A stretch of 64,000 nt of DNA, from assembly GCA_958430865.1 (NCBI GenBank), contig CAUDNR010000447.1, forward strand, positions 1,171-65,170, in the 5' to 3' direction. The notes below the pieces were generated by a model that made no database searches, was not told the origin of the DNA, and saw only the letters and a list, made by a program, of their open reading frames with translations. The position numbers were made by a program, and so were the translations under genes. Shown piece after piece: positions 13,460 through 26,090 of this stretch; position 1 is the first letter of the stretch; every line of letters begins with the position of its first letter. Origin of the DNA: Entrophospora sp. SA101. Its lineage: Eukaryota > Glomeromycota > Glomeromycetes > Entrophosporales > Entrophosporaceae.

Positions 13460-14996
13460 GTAATAATGTTAATGATGATGGTGGTGGTGGTGGTGTCTCA
13501 GATGCTGAATAACTTGATTTCCAACTATAATTTTCAATATCAAGTATATAGGTGTTTGCATTAATTGATTTTGGACCTGAATCATTATTTGTGATATTTC
13601 CTATATATATATATATATACATTTATACATTTATTTATTTTGATTAATTAATTTTTTATGATTGAAGGATAAAAAATTTTTTTTTAAAAAATTACCAAAA
13701 CTTATTATCATTTGATTGCCAATTAAATTTGCGGTATGAAACATTAGAGGTGGGGCACGATTAACAACTGAAAATTTAGGTGTAGACCATCGAAAAGGGT
13801 TTGCGGTAGAGTCCAGTACAAGAAGTTCTGGAAATGCTGTAGTAGGTGGTGTAATAAATAATGCACCACCATAAACAATTATCTTCCCATCCTTTGCTAT
13901 GTATTATATATATATATAAATTTAGTATGGTTTTAAAAAATTTAAAATTGAAAATATATTATAATTAATAATCATTTACAAAGTACAGCTGAATGACCAG
14001 TTCGAGATTGGATAGATGGTGGACCATTTGCCATCTAAAATTTTCATCGAGGTGTAAGAAAAATTAAAATGAACTGATTGTTTTTTCCCATAAATAATCT
14101 TGTAAACATCATATTTTAATTGATTGAATATTTACCATGATTGACCAAATTGATTTTTTTGTATCAAAAATTCTTATCTATAAAATAAACATGTATTTAA
14201 CTATAAATATATGCCTATTTTTTAAAAAAAATTGTGTAATTAAAAATTTTCATATATATATATATAAATAAATACATACTTTATAGATGTCAACGGCATT
14301 ATTAGTTTTGCCTGTAGCGTCAGTTGCTTCTGATCCACCAATATATACAATTCTACCATCAGGTAATAAATTTGAAGTCAGGTCAATAGTTGGTAATGGT
14401 GGATTAGTTGCAATGACTAGATCCCAAGCCAAATCTATTGTATTCAAGGTATGCATCTCATTAAATACTGTAAGAGTAGAAGACCCAGTATAGCTATCTG
14501 CTCCTCCACCAAAAATATACATTTTCCCATTCTCATCTACAACAACACTACTTTCTCTACGGTTGATGGGAGTAATGCCAGTTGTTGTTGGAACACTCCA
14601 AACTTTTGCATTTACATCAAATGTATAAAGTAAACTGGTGAAGTTAAATAAATCAGTGCTTGAATCTTTCATAACTCCACCAAACAAAAATATCTTTGAA
14701 TTATTTGTTCCGCCAGCTGCAGCTACACCCCAAGAACTTTTTACAGGAATTTTGGTACTTTGAATCCATTGCACACTGTCAACATTGAAATCATTAGTTA
14801 AATCCACATAAATCATTGAATCAAGTATAGATGATGTTTCTAAACTATAACCTCCAAGAACATAAAGTTTATTATCTGCCACTACACTAACAGCCGAGTA
14901 ACGTGATACATTAGGTTCAGAAAATACATCGGCATTAATAAATATCACAACATATATTAAATAAAGCCCTCTTTTATCTTTGAAATTTAAACCCAT
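13089..14996 (-). CDS. Kelch-repeat type I membrane protein 1
   Basis: Model on the minus strand: exons 14996-14280, 14177-14136, 14034-13980, 13896-13696 and 13600-13089. It closes in phase to 508 residues. Residues 1-26 form a hydrophobic signal peptide. Kelch blades follow, with the motifs KLYVLGGYS, KIFLFGGVM, KMYIFGGGA, RIVYIGGSE, KIIVYGGAL and a last blade ending ISFG, so the ectodomain is a beta propeller. Next comes a Pro/Ser-rich stalk with a long Ser run encoded by a TCA repeat (13,420-13,460), a transmembrane helix at about 418-443 and an RRRKNR stop-transfer. The cytoplasmic tail carries SNEQQLQQYR and Tyr-Pro-Asn repeats. It is probably an extracellular ligand- or wall-binding protein; the ligand is unknown. 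It is a paralogue of the gene at 26,471-28,231. Confidence 0.85.
13408..13460 (+). repeat. GAT/GATGGT trinucleotide repeat in the Kelch 1 coding region
   Basis: A near-perfect run of GAT triplets. Read on the minus strand it encodes the poly-Ser stalk of the Kelch protein, so its length should vary between strains without frameshift. Confidence 0.8.
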
Positions 14997-16689
14997 TGAT
15001 TATTATTTTTTTTATCAACTATTATTATTTCCCAAGTATTGCATATATTTATCAATGGCTTCATGCATTAATTTTTTTTTGTATTTTCCATTTTTTAATG
15101 GGCCGAAGTAAAATAAAAGTACTATTTATAGTAAAGTGATAATGCGACCAAAGATCATTGGCAAATACACAAAATGCACAAAATGCACAAAATGTAAATA
15201 CTAAATGCTGCAATGATCGATGTCCTAAATTGTAACCAGCGCACAAAATTTTTGAATTTCGGGAATTTCCTGAAATGGAATAATGATAGTTGTATGACAT
15301 GTCACATCATATTGTATTAGTATTATATAGTATGTAAATTTAAATTTGAAAATTCGTGTCACATGAAGCTTTGTTATTGTCACCGATTAAATTTGGGAGA
15401 GCGTATTTTAATTGGCGATAACAATTATTTTTGTTTTGTGTGGATCAGAATGAATAGGGACCAACGAATTGATTTTGGTATTAGCGAATAATTTTGGTTA
15501 AAGAAGATAAAAGTTTTAAATAAAATATTTCTATTTTATTTATTTAGTTTCGACTAAGGAAAACTTTCTTACAAGTTACTTTTACATTAGGTCGAAATCA
15601 AGTACTTTATACACATGTTCTTTACATATTAATATTAGCCCGAATTGCGCGAATCCGCTCGGTTTGGGCGAATCCGCACGTTACGGAAGAATTGTCATTA
15701 ATTTCTACTAAATAAAGTTAAATAACAATAAATATGAATGTGCTACGGATTGATTAATAATTAAGTACGCGAAACGTAACACGAATTCAGATGATAATAA
15801 ATAATTATATATACACGTTATTGATAAATAATAAAAATAAATAAAATAAAAATAAAAATAAATAATAGATTAAATAAAATAATAATAAAAATAAAAATAG
15901 AAATAAAATTTAAGAGATTCGACCAAAAGATCTGCGTCAAAATCTAATTATTTTTATAATAAACTCGAACTTCGTTGTTAGAGTAAAATGAAAGTACTCC
16001 ATTAGGGGAAACACGCATAGAACAAAACAACAAAGCTTTAGTTATGATGTTTATTATGTGTGCATTACCTTTCTACCTTGTAGAAAATTCATTTTTCATT
16101 AATTTTTTAAAGCATTAAATCCTGGATATCAACAAATTTACCTGATTTACATGTTATTGAAAAAAAAGAACAAAATAAAAATATTTACTAGATGATGTTG
16201 TTATAGATAAAAATGGAGATGCAGTTGAATGGGATCCATATGCTGTTTTACAGCAATTAGATAATGAATAGATAACGAATTCAAATTTTTTATGTTCGTT
16301 TTGTTCTAATAATTACATTTTAATAAATATCAAATGTTTTATAATAACAATGTTTTTAAAAGTGAGACAATATAAATAGAAAATTGATCTAACTACATCA
16401 CAATTATGTTGCAACACTATATATAGTTTTTATGTAATATGTAAAGTTTTGGACATTTGATATTTGATTACAGAGGACAAGCTTAATTTGTTGTTTAATT
16501 TAAATGGTCAGTATTCTTTAATTGCAGTGTTGTGTCATTTATGGTCCCAATAAATTTTCATTAGAACATTCTAACAAATTTCAATTGGAGTTAGAACGTC
16601 CCAAATATGGTTCTACTGAAGTTAACCAATGAAATCTTGATTTATGTAACTTTTGATCATACTGCCTCAAATTCTATGTTTTCGTATTT
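14997..16689. other. Intergenic region
   Basis: Mostly featureless. Two copies of GCGAATCCGC lie about 20 bases apart near 15,650-15,680. At about 16,190-16,269 the plus strand reads LDDVVIDKNGDAVEWDPYAV, with a few more residues before a stop; this looks like the end of a lost coding sequence. No gene is supported. Confidence 0.45.
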
Positions 16690-17860
16690 GTGTTTTTAGC
16701 CATCAAAAATCATGCTAAGAGTGCCACTAGGTCCTTTGCCTATAATTTCATCTTCATTAAGAACATAATTAATTTGTTCACTTAATGCTTCATCTTGAAT
16801 ACCAAACAAATGAACTTTACATAGACTAGGATAATAAATTTTACTTGTTGATCTGAATGTGGTATATGAACATTTTGGGCTCAATCATAAATATAATGAA
16901 CAGTAGCATCAATCCTGCAATATGGTGTTTTACCCTTTGAATAATTTTAATTAATTGATTTTCTTTGTTCTTCTGCCAATTTAATGTTTTTATTGTAATA
17001 ATTTCTTTCTAATTTGGCCTTGGGCAGATTTTCTTTAAATCTCTTGAGTAATTCTTTAGTTTCTCCTTCTTGGTGAGCATTATAATGTAAACTATTTCTA
17101 AAATGTTGACAAGTATCACAAAAGTCAGTCCTGGGACTCATAATTTGAATCTCTGGTGTCAATTGATGACATGGTTTTCTGAATACATCATATTTTAAAG
17201 ATTTCAATTTGCTATCTTCTTCTAGACCAGCTAGAAAATCTCTGTGTACTGGTTTATAACTCATTTCAGTAAGAATACATTTGATTGGGTTATTCTATTG
17301 TAATTGATACTCCTTCCTGGACCTGATAATCCATGGACTTTGGCATAATTTTCTTCAACTACTTCTGCAATATTTTTATCAATCACCATTTTGGTTTTCC
17401 ATTGAGGCATCCTTTTAATATTACCATCAATTATTGGCAGAATACCATTGTTTATTAGATGATTTCTAATGTTTTCCAAATAAGTCCTACATATTGAGAT
17501 AGGTTTTTGGAAAAGTAGTGTATTATGATAAAAGTCCTTTTGTTGGATCTGGCTTTCTTTTTAAGGTATCTATTAGTGCTTATTGATCCACCATCCATTG
17601 ACTTAAGTTGAGCCATTAAAAATATGTCTTGGAAAGAACTTGAAGGTTTCCCTTACTTCTGCAAATTGTTCTTTGGAAACTCTTGAAGAATAACCACATT
17701 TATAACTTTTTTCTAAAAAATCAATTGCTTTTTGATATTCATTAGAACCATTATATTTATTATTACTTTTTGTATACTGATATATAAATTTTATAGTTTT
17801 TTGAGAAATTTGATATTTGTCAAAATCATAGTATTGTGAAATAATGACAAATTAAATTTT
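16690..17860 (-). pseudogene. DUF7869-like mobile-element ORF, decayed
   Basis: Three minus-strand ORFs (17479-17261, 17264-16947, 16884-16696) and a fragment at about 17,740-17,610 are consecutive parts of one broken protein. Landmarks are MSPRTDFCDTCQHFRNSLHY, a Cys-x-x-Cys-x-x-His cluster, then KLERNYYNKN, LFGIQDEALSEQINYVL and GKGPSGTLSMIF. These resemble the DUF7869-type RNase-H-like proteins that are repeated in Rhizophagus and probably belong to DNA transposons; this assignment is from memory of the family form. The downstream part, which would carry the asparagine/glutamine-rich catalytic-like segment, is missing. Frame changes and stops show it is dead. Confidence 0.55.
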
Positions 17861-17989
17861 TTATATTTTTTATTTAAGAAAACAAGACTTACAAATTATA
17901 TGATGAAAATTTATGTACACATAAAAGAAAATGAAATTTAGAATTAAAATAGAGAATAAAATATGCATTCATAATTTTAAGAAGCCATC

Positions 17990-19480
17990 ATATTTGCATC
18001 CAATGGAACTTTTAAGAGAATATTATTTGATAGAATGTATATATAATTTGTGGTATTCTTTCTGCATCTTTTCCTTGTTTTGTTTGGAACTTCTGCTTAT
18101 TAAATGTTAAATAAATTTCATCTGGAACTGCAAAATATAGTTGCCTCTTTTGTTTCATTCTGAAGTTCATTAAGATATTTAATTACTTTATTAATCACAT
18201 TTTGTTTAATTTGAAACTGTCATTTGAAAAAGTCTGTGATTTGAAGATTTAGTTCCTGGAATTAATGCATCAATTGATTCAAATGAATGTATAGATGGAT
18301 AACAATAAAATCTTGATGCTCTGTTGTTATTTGTTCAAGCTTTGAAAACTTAAAGATTCCTTTCAGTCAAATTTAATTCACTAATTAAAGAAGCAGATGC
18401 TCTACTGCTAAGTTAAGTTTTTTCTTTGCGGATTTCCTTCTTCTGGCTCTTATTTCATATTTTCCATCACCCTTTAACATTTTATGTGAAAACTCATCAA
18501 ACAGATTACCACAAATGCCACCTGCAACTGATTCATCTTCATATGTTTTTAAAAAATTATGTAATGAAAACTCTTGTTCATTTAAAAATTTTTGATATAT
18601 TCTTTCTCTGATGATAAATGATGCAAATTGAACCTTGTATTGTTGAAAAGTTGAGTCTACTATACTGTGTAGTATCATGTGAGAAGTATCATGAAAAGCA
18701 TCAGTATCACCAATAAAATTTTATTATCTTATTAAGGTCACAGGTTCTAACTGCATCCTCCATCTTATCAATTGTAATTTTCTTTTTCCATTCAAAAATA
18801 TAATAAGAAATACCTCCACATAATTCAAATAATTCCTTTGCATCATCTATGGATATAGAAGAATATAATGAATTAAATAAAGCATATTCTATTTCATCTA
18901 TTGACCATGTTGACATATAATAGGGTTGCCACTTCTGCAGTTTTTTTACAGACTTTGCTATCTCTCTTTTAGATGAAGTAAGAACTATCATTGTTGCAGA
19001 ATAATTTGAAGGTACCAAACCAACAACTATTTATATTGTTGATTTTAATTTAACACCATGGAAAATTCATCCAAAGTTTTCCCTTTAAAAACTTTACATT
19101 CATTTGATGAAAAATGAAAAACAATTCCTTGAAAGTTGATGTGTTGATAAATTTATTTCCTTTTTTAATTTTGCAAAAGAATACAACAAGTAAAAACCAA
19201 AATATGACTTTCCTATGCCTGGATTACCAGTTATAAGAAATAATTAAGCATTTTCATTTTTATTTTCATTTGAATTTCGCTTTGAATTTCTTTCATAAAT
19301 TTTATTGTAACTCTTTCTAATAAGGTAGGATTGTTGTTCCCAAAGAAGGAAATGCCATTTAGAAGTGAAAAAATGTTATTTTGCACCAAGCTGTCTGAGT
19401 CAAGTAATGTTTCCGAAAAAGTTGGATGTTTTCATCAGCTTTTATTTCAAAAGAATCTAAAATTATAAATTAATTAATAA
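17990..19480 (-). pseudogene. Crinkler (CRN)-like P-loop protein, decayed
   Basis: The minus strand reads LFLITGNPGIGKSYFGFYLL, with an intact Walker A motif (GNPGIGKS, bases 19,228-19,205). It continues with TMIVLTSSKREIAKSV and WSIDEIEYALFNSL (19,018-18,707), then a middle ORF (18,678-18,385), and ends with LYFAVPDEIYLTFNKQKF near 18,130. This order is that of Crinkler-family proteins: P-loop NTPase, WS-x-(D/E)E-(I/L) region, and a C-terminal segment often written LYFxVPD. Several stops and frame changes occur, including one just before Walker A and others near 19,020-19,090. The gene is therefore a pseudogene unless many undetected introns exist. The neighbouring mobile-element remnant lies on the same strand. 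Confidence 0.7.
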
Positions 19481-19699
19481 GTCAATTAACAATATAAAAG
19501 AATATACAAAAAACATAAAATGTCTATCCTCATTAACTAGATGATGAGAAAAATGAAAGAATAATTTTGAAAATTGATAGATAGAAAGAGTTGTAATTTA
19601 AATTATTGAAAAAAACATAAAGTTAAAGTTGTAAACAGTATGCCAAATAAATAAATAAACGAAATGAGTGAATGGAAAATAATTTGTATATTTTTTTGT

Positions 19700-20130
19700 G
19701 CAATTTGTTCATTACCTTCTCTTTTACTTAATGCCTCTTGGTACAACATATCCCGACTCTTCAAACTTCTTTTCATCCATTAAATATTTTTCCTCGCACC
19801 CTTCTTCACCTCCTTTCCACAATTCCTTTAACCTCTTTCCCCCCACTCCTTTAACTTCTGCCCAGTCTTCTATAATTGTTACTAGCATAATTTCGACAAA
19901 TGATAAATTAGTGGGCACATGACTTGGAATTTATTTACGAATAAATTATTTTTATTTTTTAATTCAACTTATAATAGAAAAATATGAAAATACTCGGTCA
20001 GACTTAAAGCCATTTGTATTACCTATTCTTTGGGCACTCTGATAAAAATTCAACCTTCACTATTACCATTTCTACTATTATCATTATTACTAATATTAAT
20101 ATTTACATTGTTATTTTTATTATCTTCAAC
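19700..20130 (-). repeat. Dispersed repeat, copy 2 (inverted relative to copy 1)
   Basis: Read on the minus strand, about 20,130-19,920 matches 7,600-7,850. It shares the Asn/Asp-rich repeat, the FLSECPKNR-stop ending and the AT-rich stretch after it. An ORF at 19,918-19,724 on the minus strand (EDWAEVKGVGGKRLKELWKG) lies beyond the matched part and may belong to a different element. Confidence 0.45.
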
Positions 20131-21279
20131 TTCACTCGCAGAAAGAAAAATCATACATGATATAAAAATTCTTTTCTTTCAGGTGTTATTATCATGAATT
20201 TGAACCATTTGGACTTGTCCATCTATCTATCCCAAGAGTAATATTTGTAATATATTGTCAAATTTTGATTCACAAATGCAACTTGACTATCCAAAATCTA
20301 CCTGACAACATTTCACAAGAAGGAAGATTATAACCAAGGTTTTAATGCTTTTAATAAGTTAATAAAACAGGATTTTCTATGATATTAAATGGAAGTCCAC
20401 AACAAATAAATGCAATAGTCAGAACCACATCAATTTGTTCTTAATGTGAATGTTCAATTGATGTAGAACTATAGTAAGGAATCAACTTTAAATTGTTGAT
20501 CATTACTAATTTTTCTATTATTTGATGTAGACTTCACCCAATCATTGAGGATTTCATATGAATCACTTCTTCTTCACAATGACCCAATTATAATATTGTT
20601 TAATATCTGCATTTATTTGTTAAATGAATGACCATTTTTTATGGCAATGGATACATTCACTTCCATATATACCATGTCCCTTTTTCACCTTGAATAAATT
20701 GTCTCTCTATACACATGTAAATTGTCTACCACGATTAGAAGAATTATTGCCTCTTGGTCTTTTTTTTATTATAAAATTCCTACAGCATCATATAATTTTG
20801 TTACAGCTTTTGACACCTGGTTGCAAATAGTATGTGCTAGATACAACTTCGTTTTATTCATTTTATTTGAATTATTCATTTTATTTTATTTGAATTCCTT
20901 GTTTTATTTGTTTTATTCAAATTATTTGTTTTATTCGAATTATTTATTATTATTTGTTTTATTTGAATTGTTTGCTTTATTTGAATAGAAACCCTAGTCT
21001 GGATTGTGACCTGGCTGGTTCTTTGATTAGACTGGTGGTCTTTGGATCAAACTATTAATAATCTTAATGAAGGATATAAGTATATCTTTAGACCAAATAA
21101 TAAAGGTTTATCCTTCCAAATTTGTCAGGATATGCTGAATTTGGGATTTTTTTTACTTTAAAAGTCAAAAATTTACTTTTTTTAAAAGCTAATAACTAAT
21201 TGAAAATTTTCATTTCTCTTTTTTAAAATTACAGTATTTAATCTTAATATATCTAAAATTTATATAAACATAAATAATC
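20131..21279. other. Intergenic region upstream of the actin gene
   Basis: No gene is seen. Around 20,850-20,990 there is a simple-sequence tract built from TTTTATTTGAATT units. Similar TTCG/TTTG-AATAA tracts occur inside the inverted arms near 29,250-29,370 and 32,965-33,100. Confidence 0.5.
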
Positions 21280-23423
21280 ATGGATGATGAAGCTGCAGCA
21301 GTAAGTCATGTTTTGTTTTTAATGGAATTTATTTATTGTAGATTTTCTTAAATCAAATATTTTTATTTAAAAATCCCTCTAAAAAATTTTTTTCATGAAC
21401 AACATTATTACTTTTATTAGATTGTGATTGATAATGGCTCTAGTACATGCAAAGTCGGTTTTGCTGGTGATGATGCACCAAGAGCTGTAAGTGATAATTT
21501 TTTTTTAAAAAAAAATTATGATAATTGTAATCATAAGATCAATTGTTCCTTTTTCTTTAAAAAATAAATGTAATTGATAATGATGATAACCTTACTAATT
21601 TGTTACTTTATTTCTATTTGCTATTGTTGTTATTATTATTATCGTTATTTATATGCTTTTATTTTTTGCTAGGTTTTCCCAACTATTGTGGGTCGTCCAC
21701 ATCATCAAGGTGTTAATGTTAGTATGGACGAAAAAGATTCATATGTGGGTGATGAAGCTAAATCAAAACGTCGTACCCTTACCCTTAAATATCCTATCGA
21801 ACATGGTATTGTAACCAGCTGGGATGATATGGAAGAAATTTGGCGTCATACTTTTGATAATGAACTTTGTGTTGCTCCAGAAGAACGCCCTGTGCTATTA
21901 ACTGAAACGCCCCTCAATCCTAAATCAAATCGTGAAAAAATGACTCAAGTCATATTTGAAACTTTCAATGTTCCAGCTTTCTATGTTGCAATTCAAGTAA
22001 GTATTCTCCATCCATTCAACTTGCATTCATGTACACAAAATATGTTGCTTCTTCTTCCTCATCCTCCTGTCCTCAAGAAAAAAAAATTAATTTTTAAATC
22101 ATTATTTTAATAACTAGGCTGTTCTTGCATTGTATGCTGGTGGTCGTACAACGGGTATTGTGCTTGATTCTGGTGATAGTGTTACTCACGCTGTACCAAT
22201 TTACGAGTGTTATGCTCTTCGCCATGGAATTATTCGTCTTGATTTTGCTGGTCATGATTTGACCAATTATCTTATGACAATTTTTATGGAACGTGGTTAC
22301 TCTTTTTCCACCACCGCCGAACGTGAGCTTGTTAACGATGTCAAAGAAAAACTTTGTCATGTTTCTTTGGACTTTGAACATGATATGCTAGATTCTGTTC
22401 CTTTAGAAAGGTCGTATGAATTGCCTGATGGTCAAATTATTACTATTGGTAATGAAAGGTTAGTATCATTTTTTTTTTAAGAACCAAATTTTCTATTAAA
22501 TATTATAATTATTGATTGATTTTTAAGTCTCTCTTTTTTTAAATAGATTCCGTACACCTGAAGCTCTTTTCCAACCATCTTTATTAGGTAATTTAGCTAC
22601 TGGTATTCATGAAACTATACACGATTCTATAGCGAAATGTGATGTAGACATTCGTAAAAATCTTTACGGCAACATTATTCTTGCTGGGTTAGTATAAATT
22701 GTTTAAATTTTTTTTTTTTTGAACCCAAATGAGGAATGTTGAAGAAACCATGTTATAAAAGATCCGGGAAATTTATTGTATGATTTCTAAGCTAAAATTA
22801 ATCTTTGTGACGAATTGCATATAGTGACATTATTAACTCAAAATCACGATGTTTGTAGTTATCCTCATTTCTATTATTCATGCATTATTTTAATGGAAAA
22901 TATTTTAAAATTTTTTACTCTTCATGATGAATTACACATTAACTGAAAATTGACTTTTGGCAACATTCCTCATTTCTATTGAACAGACCCGATTTGTGTG
23001 TGTATATATTTATTTATTAAATATATATTATTTTTGTCACAGAGGCAGTACTATGTATTCCGGTATTTCAGACAGAATGCACAAAGAAATCACAAAAATA
23101 GCACCTCCCAGTAAGTTGTTTCTTTTTTTGTTTAATAAATATTTGACATATACTAATAAATTATGAAAAAATGTTTTTTTTTTAAGCTATGAAAGTTAAG
23201 ATTTTTGCTCCACCAGAACGCAAATATTCTATTTGGATTGGTGGTTCTATCTTAGCTTCGGTATATAAATCACAGATATTTTTTTTTTAAAAAAATGTGG
23301 AGAATTTTGTTTAACTAACCTTTTATTTCTTTTTTTAAGCTTTCTACTTTCGATCAAATGTGCATCAGTAAAGAAGAATATGATGAATATGGTCCTTCTA
23401 TTATCCATCGTAAATGTTTCTAG
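21280..23423 (+). CDS. Divergent actin (actin paralogue), eight exons
   Basis: Model: exons 21280-21300, 21421-21486, 21673-21996, 22118-22458, 22547-22687, 23043-23110, 23187-23260 and 23340-23423. All introns are GT...AG and in phase, giving 372 residues. It aligns end to end with conventional actin (375) from MDDE to the HRKCF C terminus. The ATP site is kept: DNGS 11-14, Gln137, LDSGD 153-157 and His161, plus His73. Changes at normally invariant actin positions include Met44 to Asn, Gly46 to Ser, Gly168 to Cys, Pro172 to Arg, Arg183 to His, Asp187 to Asn, and the Trp of QMWISK to Cys. A loop before [10 protein letters not shown] is three residues shorter. It is too divergent to be the main cytoskeletal actin and is probably a specialised second actin. 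The intact frame and splice sites argue against a pseudogene. Confidence 0.9.
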
Positions 23424-23904
23424 TCGCTTGACATTTCCCGCAAGTCTAGTAATAGTTTGTAAAATTTTGATGGCATCATAGTAAAATTCGAATTTACGTA
23501 ATAGTAATATAATCGAATGTCTTCACATCCCCATTTTGATACCCTTGTTACTCAAGGTATAACCTGCTTGTAATATATCTTCTTTAAGAAAATTTTTAAA
23601 ATATGTTGTTGTTAATAAAATCGAAAATAATCTCAAAGTCAAATTTTGCCTTTATATGTAGAAATACTCGGACATCCTTTGTTGTCACGTCAATGTTGCA
23701 TCTACAACTGTGAAATTGTTACACGATTCATTTCTTATTCTTATTTGAACACATTGCACCGTGTTTGTTGAATAATTAATTGAAGAGAAATCATCATTTT
23801 CAACAATGCAATCGTCGTTATTCATCATTGTTGTATTATAATTTAAATTTAAAACAATGAATTGTACAACTACAAATTATCAACAATTTATATTTGTTAT
23901 TCAA

Positions 23905-24190
23905 GCAACCAACCATTCAATGTAGCATGAATATCCAAAATTAATTGCAATAATTTAAATAATAACCTTTATTTGAATGGAGATTATAAAACGATAAATA
24001 ACAAGTAACATCAGTAACGAAGTTACTGTCATAAATCATATTTCTAGTAAAGGAATTCAAAGATCCACTTCATTTTTTGCTTTTATAAAAAATAATTAAT
24101 TTACATACTTAAAAAACGAACAGAAACATGCTTTTATAAAATCTTTTTTGTTGGATCGTAAAAGCCACTTTCTTTCAGCTATTTATTTAT
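23905..24190 (+). repeat. Direct repeat, copy A
   Basis: Shares long near-identical stretches with 25,870-26,090, for example ATAAATCATATTTCTAGTAA and the segment around AACGAACAGAAACATGCTTT. Copy A has an extra insertion in its first third. Confidence 0.7.
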
Positions 24191-24305
24191 ATATATATAC
24201 ATAATAATAACCATCAAAATTTTACATATTGATTAAAATGACACTCGGCTGTTATTATTGTAAATACATACATAATTTGAATTACACGAGAAATAATGAA
24301 GCTAT

Positions 24306-24450
24306 GAAATTCTATTTATAACGGACCATTTGGTTTAGGAAAAAATGTTCGTTATAAAGAGAATCCGTTATAGACCGTAATAGTTTATATATTGGACATA
24401 TAAATGGGTCCAAATTCTCTTCTCAGTCCGTTATAGAGAGTGGACTGTAG
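24306..24450. mobile_element. Possible degenerate small inverted-repeat element
   Basis: The right end reads GTCCGTTATAGAGAGTGGAC followed by TGTAG. The left end contains TTCTATTTATAACGGACC, a weak inverted match. An additional CCGTTATAGACC lies inside. A similar right end without a partner is seen at about 25,400. The ends are poorly matched, so the call is tentative. Confidence 0.3.
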
Positions 24451-24839
24451 ATGAAATATGAACGTAATATTGTTGTAGTTAATAATAAAATGAAACTATA
24501 AGACAGATTTTTATAAGTAGACACATTGGCAAACCGATCCTTAATAATAAATTTAAGACATCAAAAAAAACCAAAATACATTTTAATTTGTTATTATTCC
24601 ATTTGAGGAAAAAACAAAATCTTGGAGGCATCACTTGACACTATCAAAGTTAATTTCGCCATATTACTTTATTCTTTAGCCATCAATTTCACTTTGTATT
24701 AATTATTAGCAACATTTTTGGCTTAATTATTAATTTAGTTGTCATTGAAGGTAAAAAAAAATCAAATGAGTATGCATTTATAGTATCTCTCTATCTCAAT
24801 AACTTAACGCATTTTTGCTTGATGTAAATAAATTATGTA

Positions 24840-25108
24840 GCAAGTTCCCTAGTACGTGTCGAGGGAAATTATGTTGCTACTGATTCAATTCTTGAAATTA
24901 CTATTATGATCACGATACTGGCAATTCTTTTGGCTGTAAACAAAGAAGTCTACGGTGCCGAATGGAATTATATATTCTCTGACGATGTTGAAAATTTTGA
25001 AGTTTCAGACTATGTTCTTGGGAGCTTTAGAAAAAGGAAATACCGTGGTCCAATTCCAAATAATGGGACAACATTTTATTTCGAGGAGATTGATAGTGAT
25101 GTTAGTTA
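24840..25108 (+). pseudogene. Unrecognised coding-like fragment
   Basis: An open frame of about 88 codons ends at TAA 25106-25108. It includes SLVRVEGNYVATDSILEI, then ATG 24906, a hydrophobic stretch ITILAILLAV and DVENFEVSDYVLGSFRKRKY. The composition is protein-like rather than spacer-like. Upstream and downstream continuation is absent, so it may be a single exon or the remnant of a lost gene. The family is not recognised. Confidence 0.3.
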
Positions 25109-25869
25109 ATGGCATATTCACTCTTGCGGTATCACACCCTGTCTGATGTAGGATTTAATTGTTCGTCTTCAAATAGATGTTTTTTATTTAACTAATTAAT
25201 AAAAATAATTAATAGTATTAGTGTATTGCCTATTACTATTAATGATGTGAATTAGTACACAGTTCACACTCCTTGGAACGAAAAAATTTTTATCCATGTA
25301 TATATTTTTTTTTGTGCCTTTGTTCTTCATATATAGAAAAAATTTGGTAAAAAGTAAATGAAAAAAAGGAGTTCTTTGTGGTAAATTTTCGCTTATTGTC
25401 GTTATAGAGAGATCAATTGTAAAGAAAATGAACCAATGACAGGAAATGGCTAAAATAAATCTTTGTGTGATTTCAGATTAAAATTCATAATTTGAACCAT
25501 TTCGTTTTATAATATTTCGTCAGTTGATCGTTCCATCAAGTATCTTTAGTTGTGCCATTCTAACAAAACTATTTGTTTTTTCATAGTAATAGCCTGCCCT
25601 ATAATAATAAAAAATTACATACGGAAATTCCATGTTTTATACGTAATAGTAACAACTAGAAATATGATTTGTGACAGTAACAACGACTTTGTCACTAGCG
25701 TTGTAATTATTATTGATTATTACAAAAATTAATTGATTTTTTTTTGGTGAGAATAAAGGTTGAAACTAAATAAATATAATCGTTATGCAGTAAAATGTTA
25801 ATTCAATTTTGCTGAAGGCCTGAAATTTTCTTATTGAATTTCTATTTGTAATAATGCATGCTTCAATTA

Positions 25870-26090
25870 TTTGTTCCAACCATTCAATGTAACCTGAATA
25901 TTCAAAATAATTTACAAGTAACATCAGTGGCGAAATCACTCTCATAAATCATATTTCTAGTAAAGGAATCTTCATTTTTGCTTTTATAAAAAAAATAATT
26001 AATTTATATACTTAAAAACGAACAGAAACATACTTTTATAAATCCTTTTTATTGGATCATAAAAGGCCATTTTCTTTTAGCTATTATTTA
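25870..26090 (+). repeat. Direct repeat, copy B
   Basis: Second copy of the sequence at 23,905-24,190, in the same orientation, about 2 kb downstream. Small deletions and substitutions distinguish the two. Confidence 0.7.

Noticed and set aside
13300..13564. Poly-Asp and poly-Met ORFs on the plus strand
   Set aside because: Shadows of the triplet repeat that encodes the Ser-rich stalk of Kelch 1 on the minus strand.
22094..22381. 95-codon minus-strand ORF
   Set aside because: Antisense shadow of actin exon 4.
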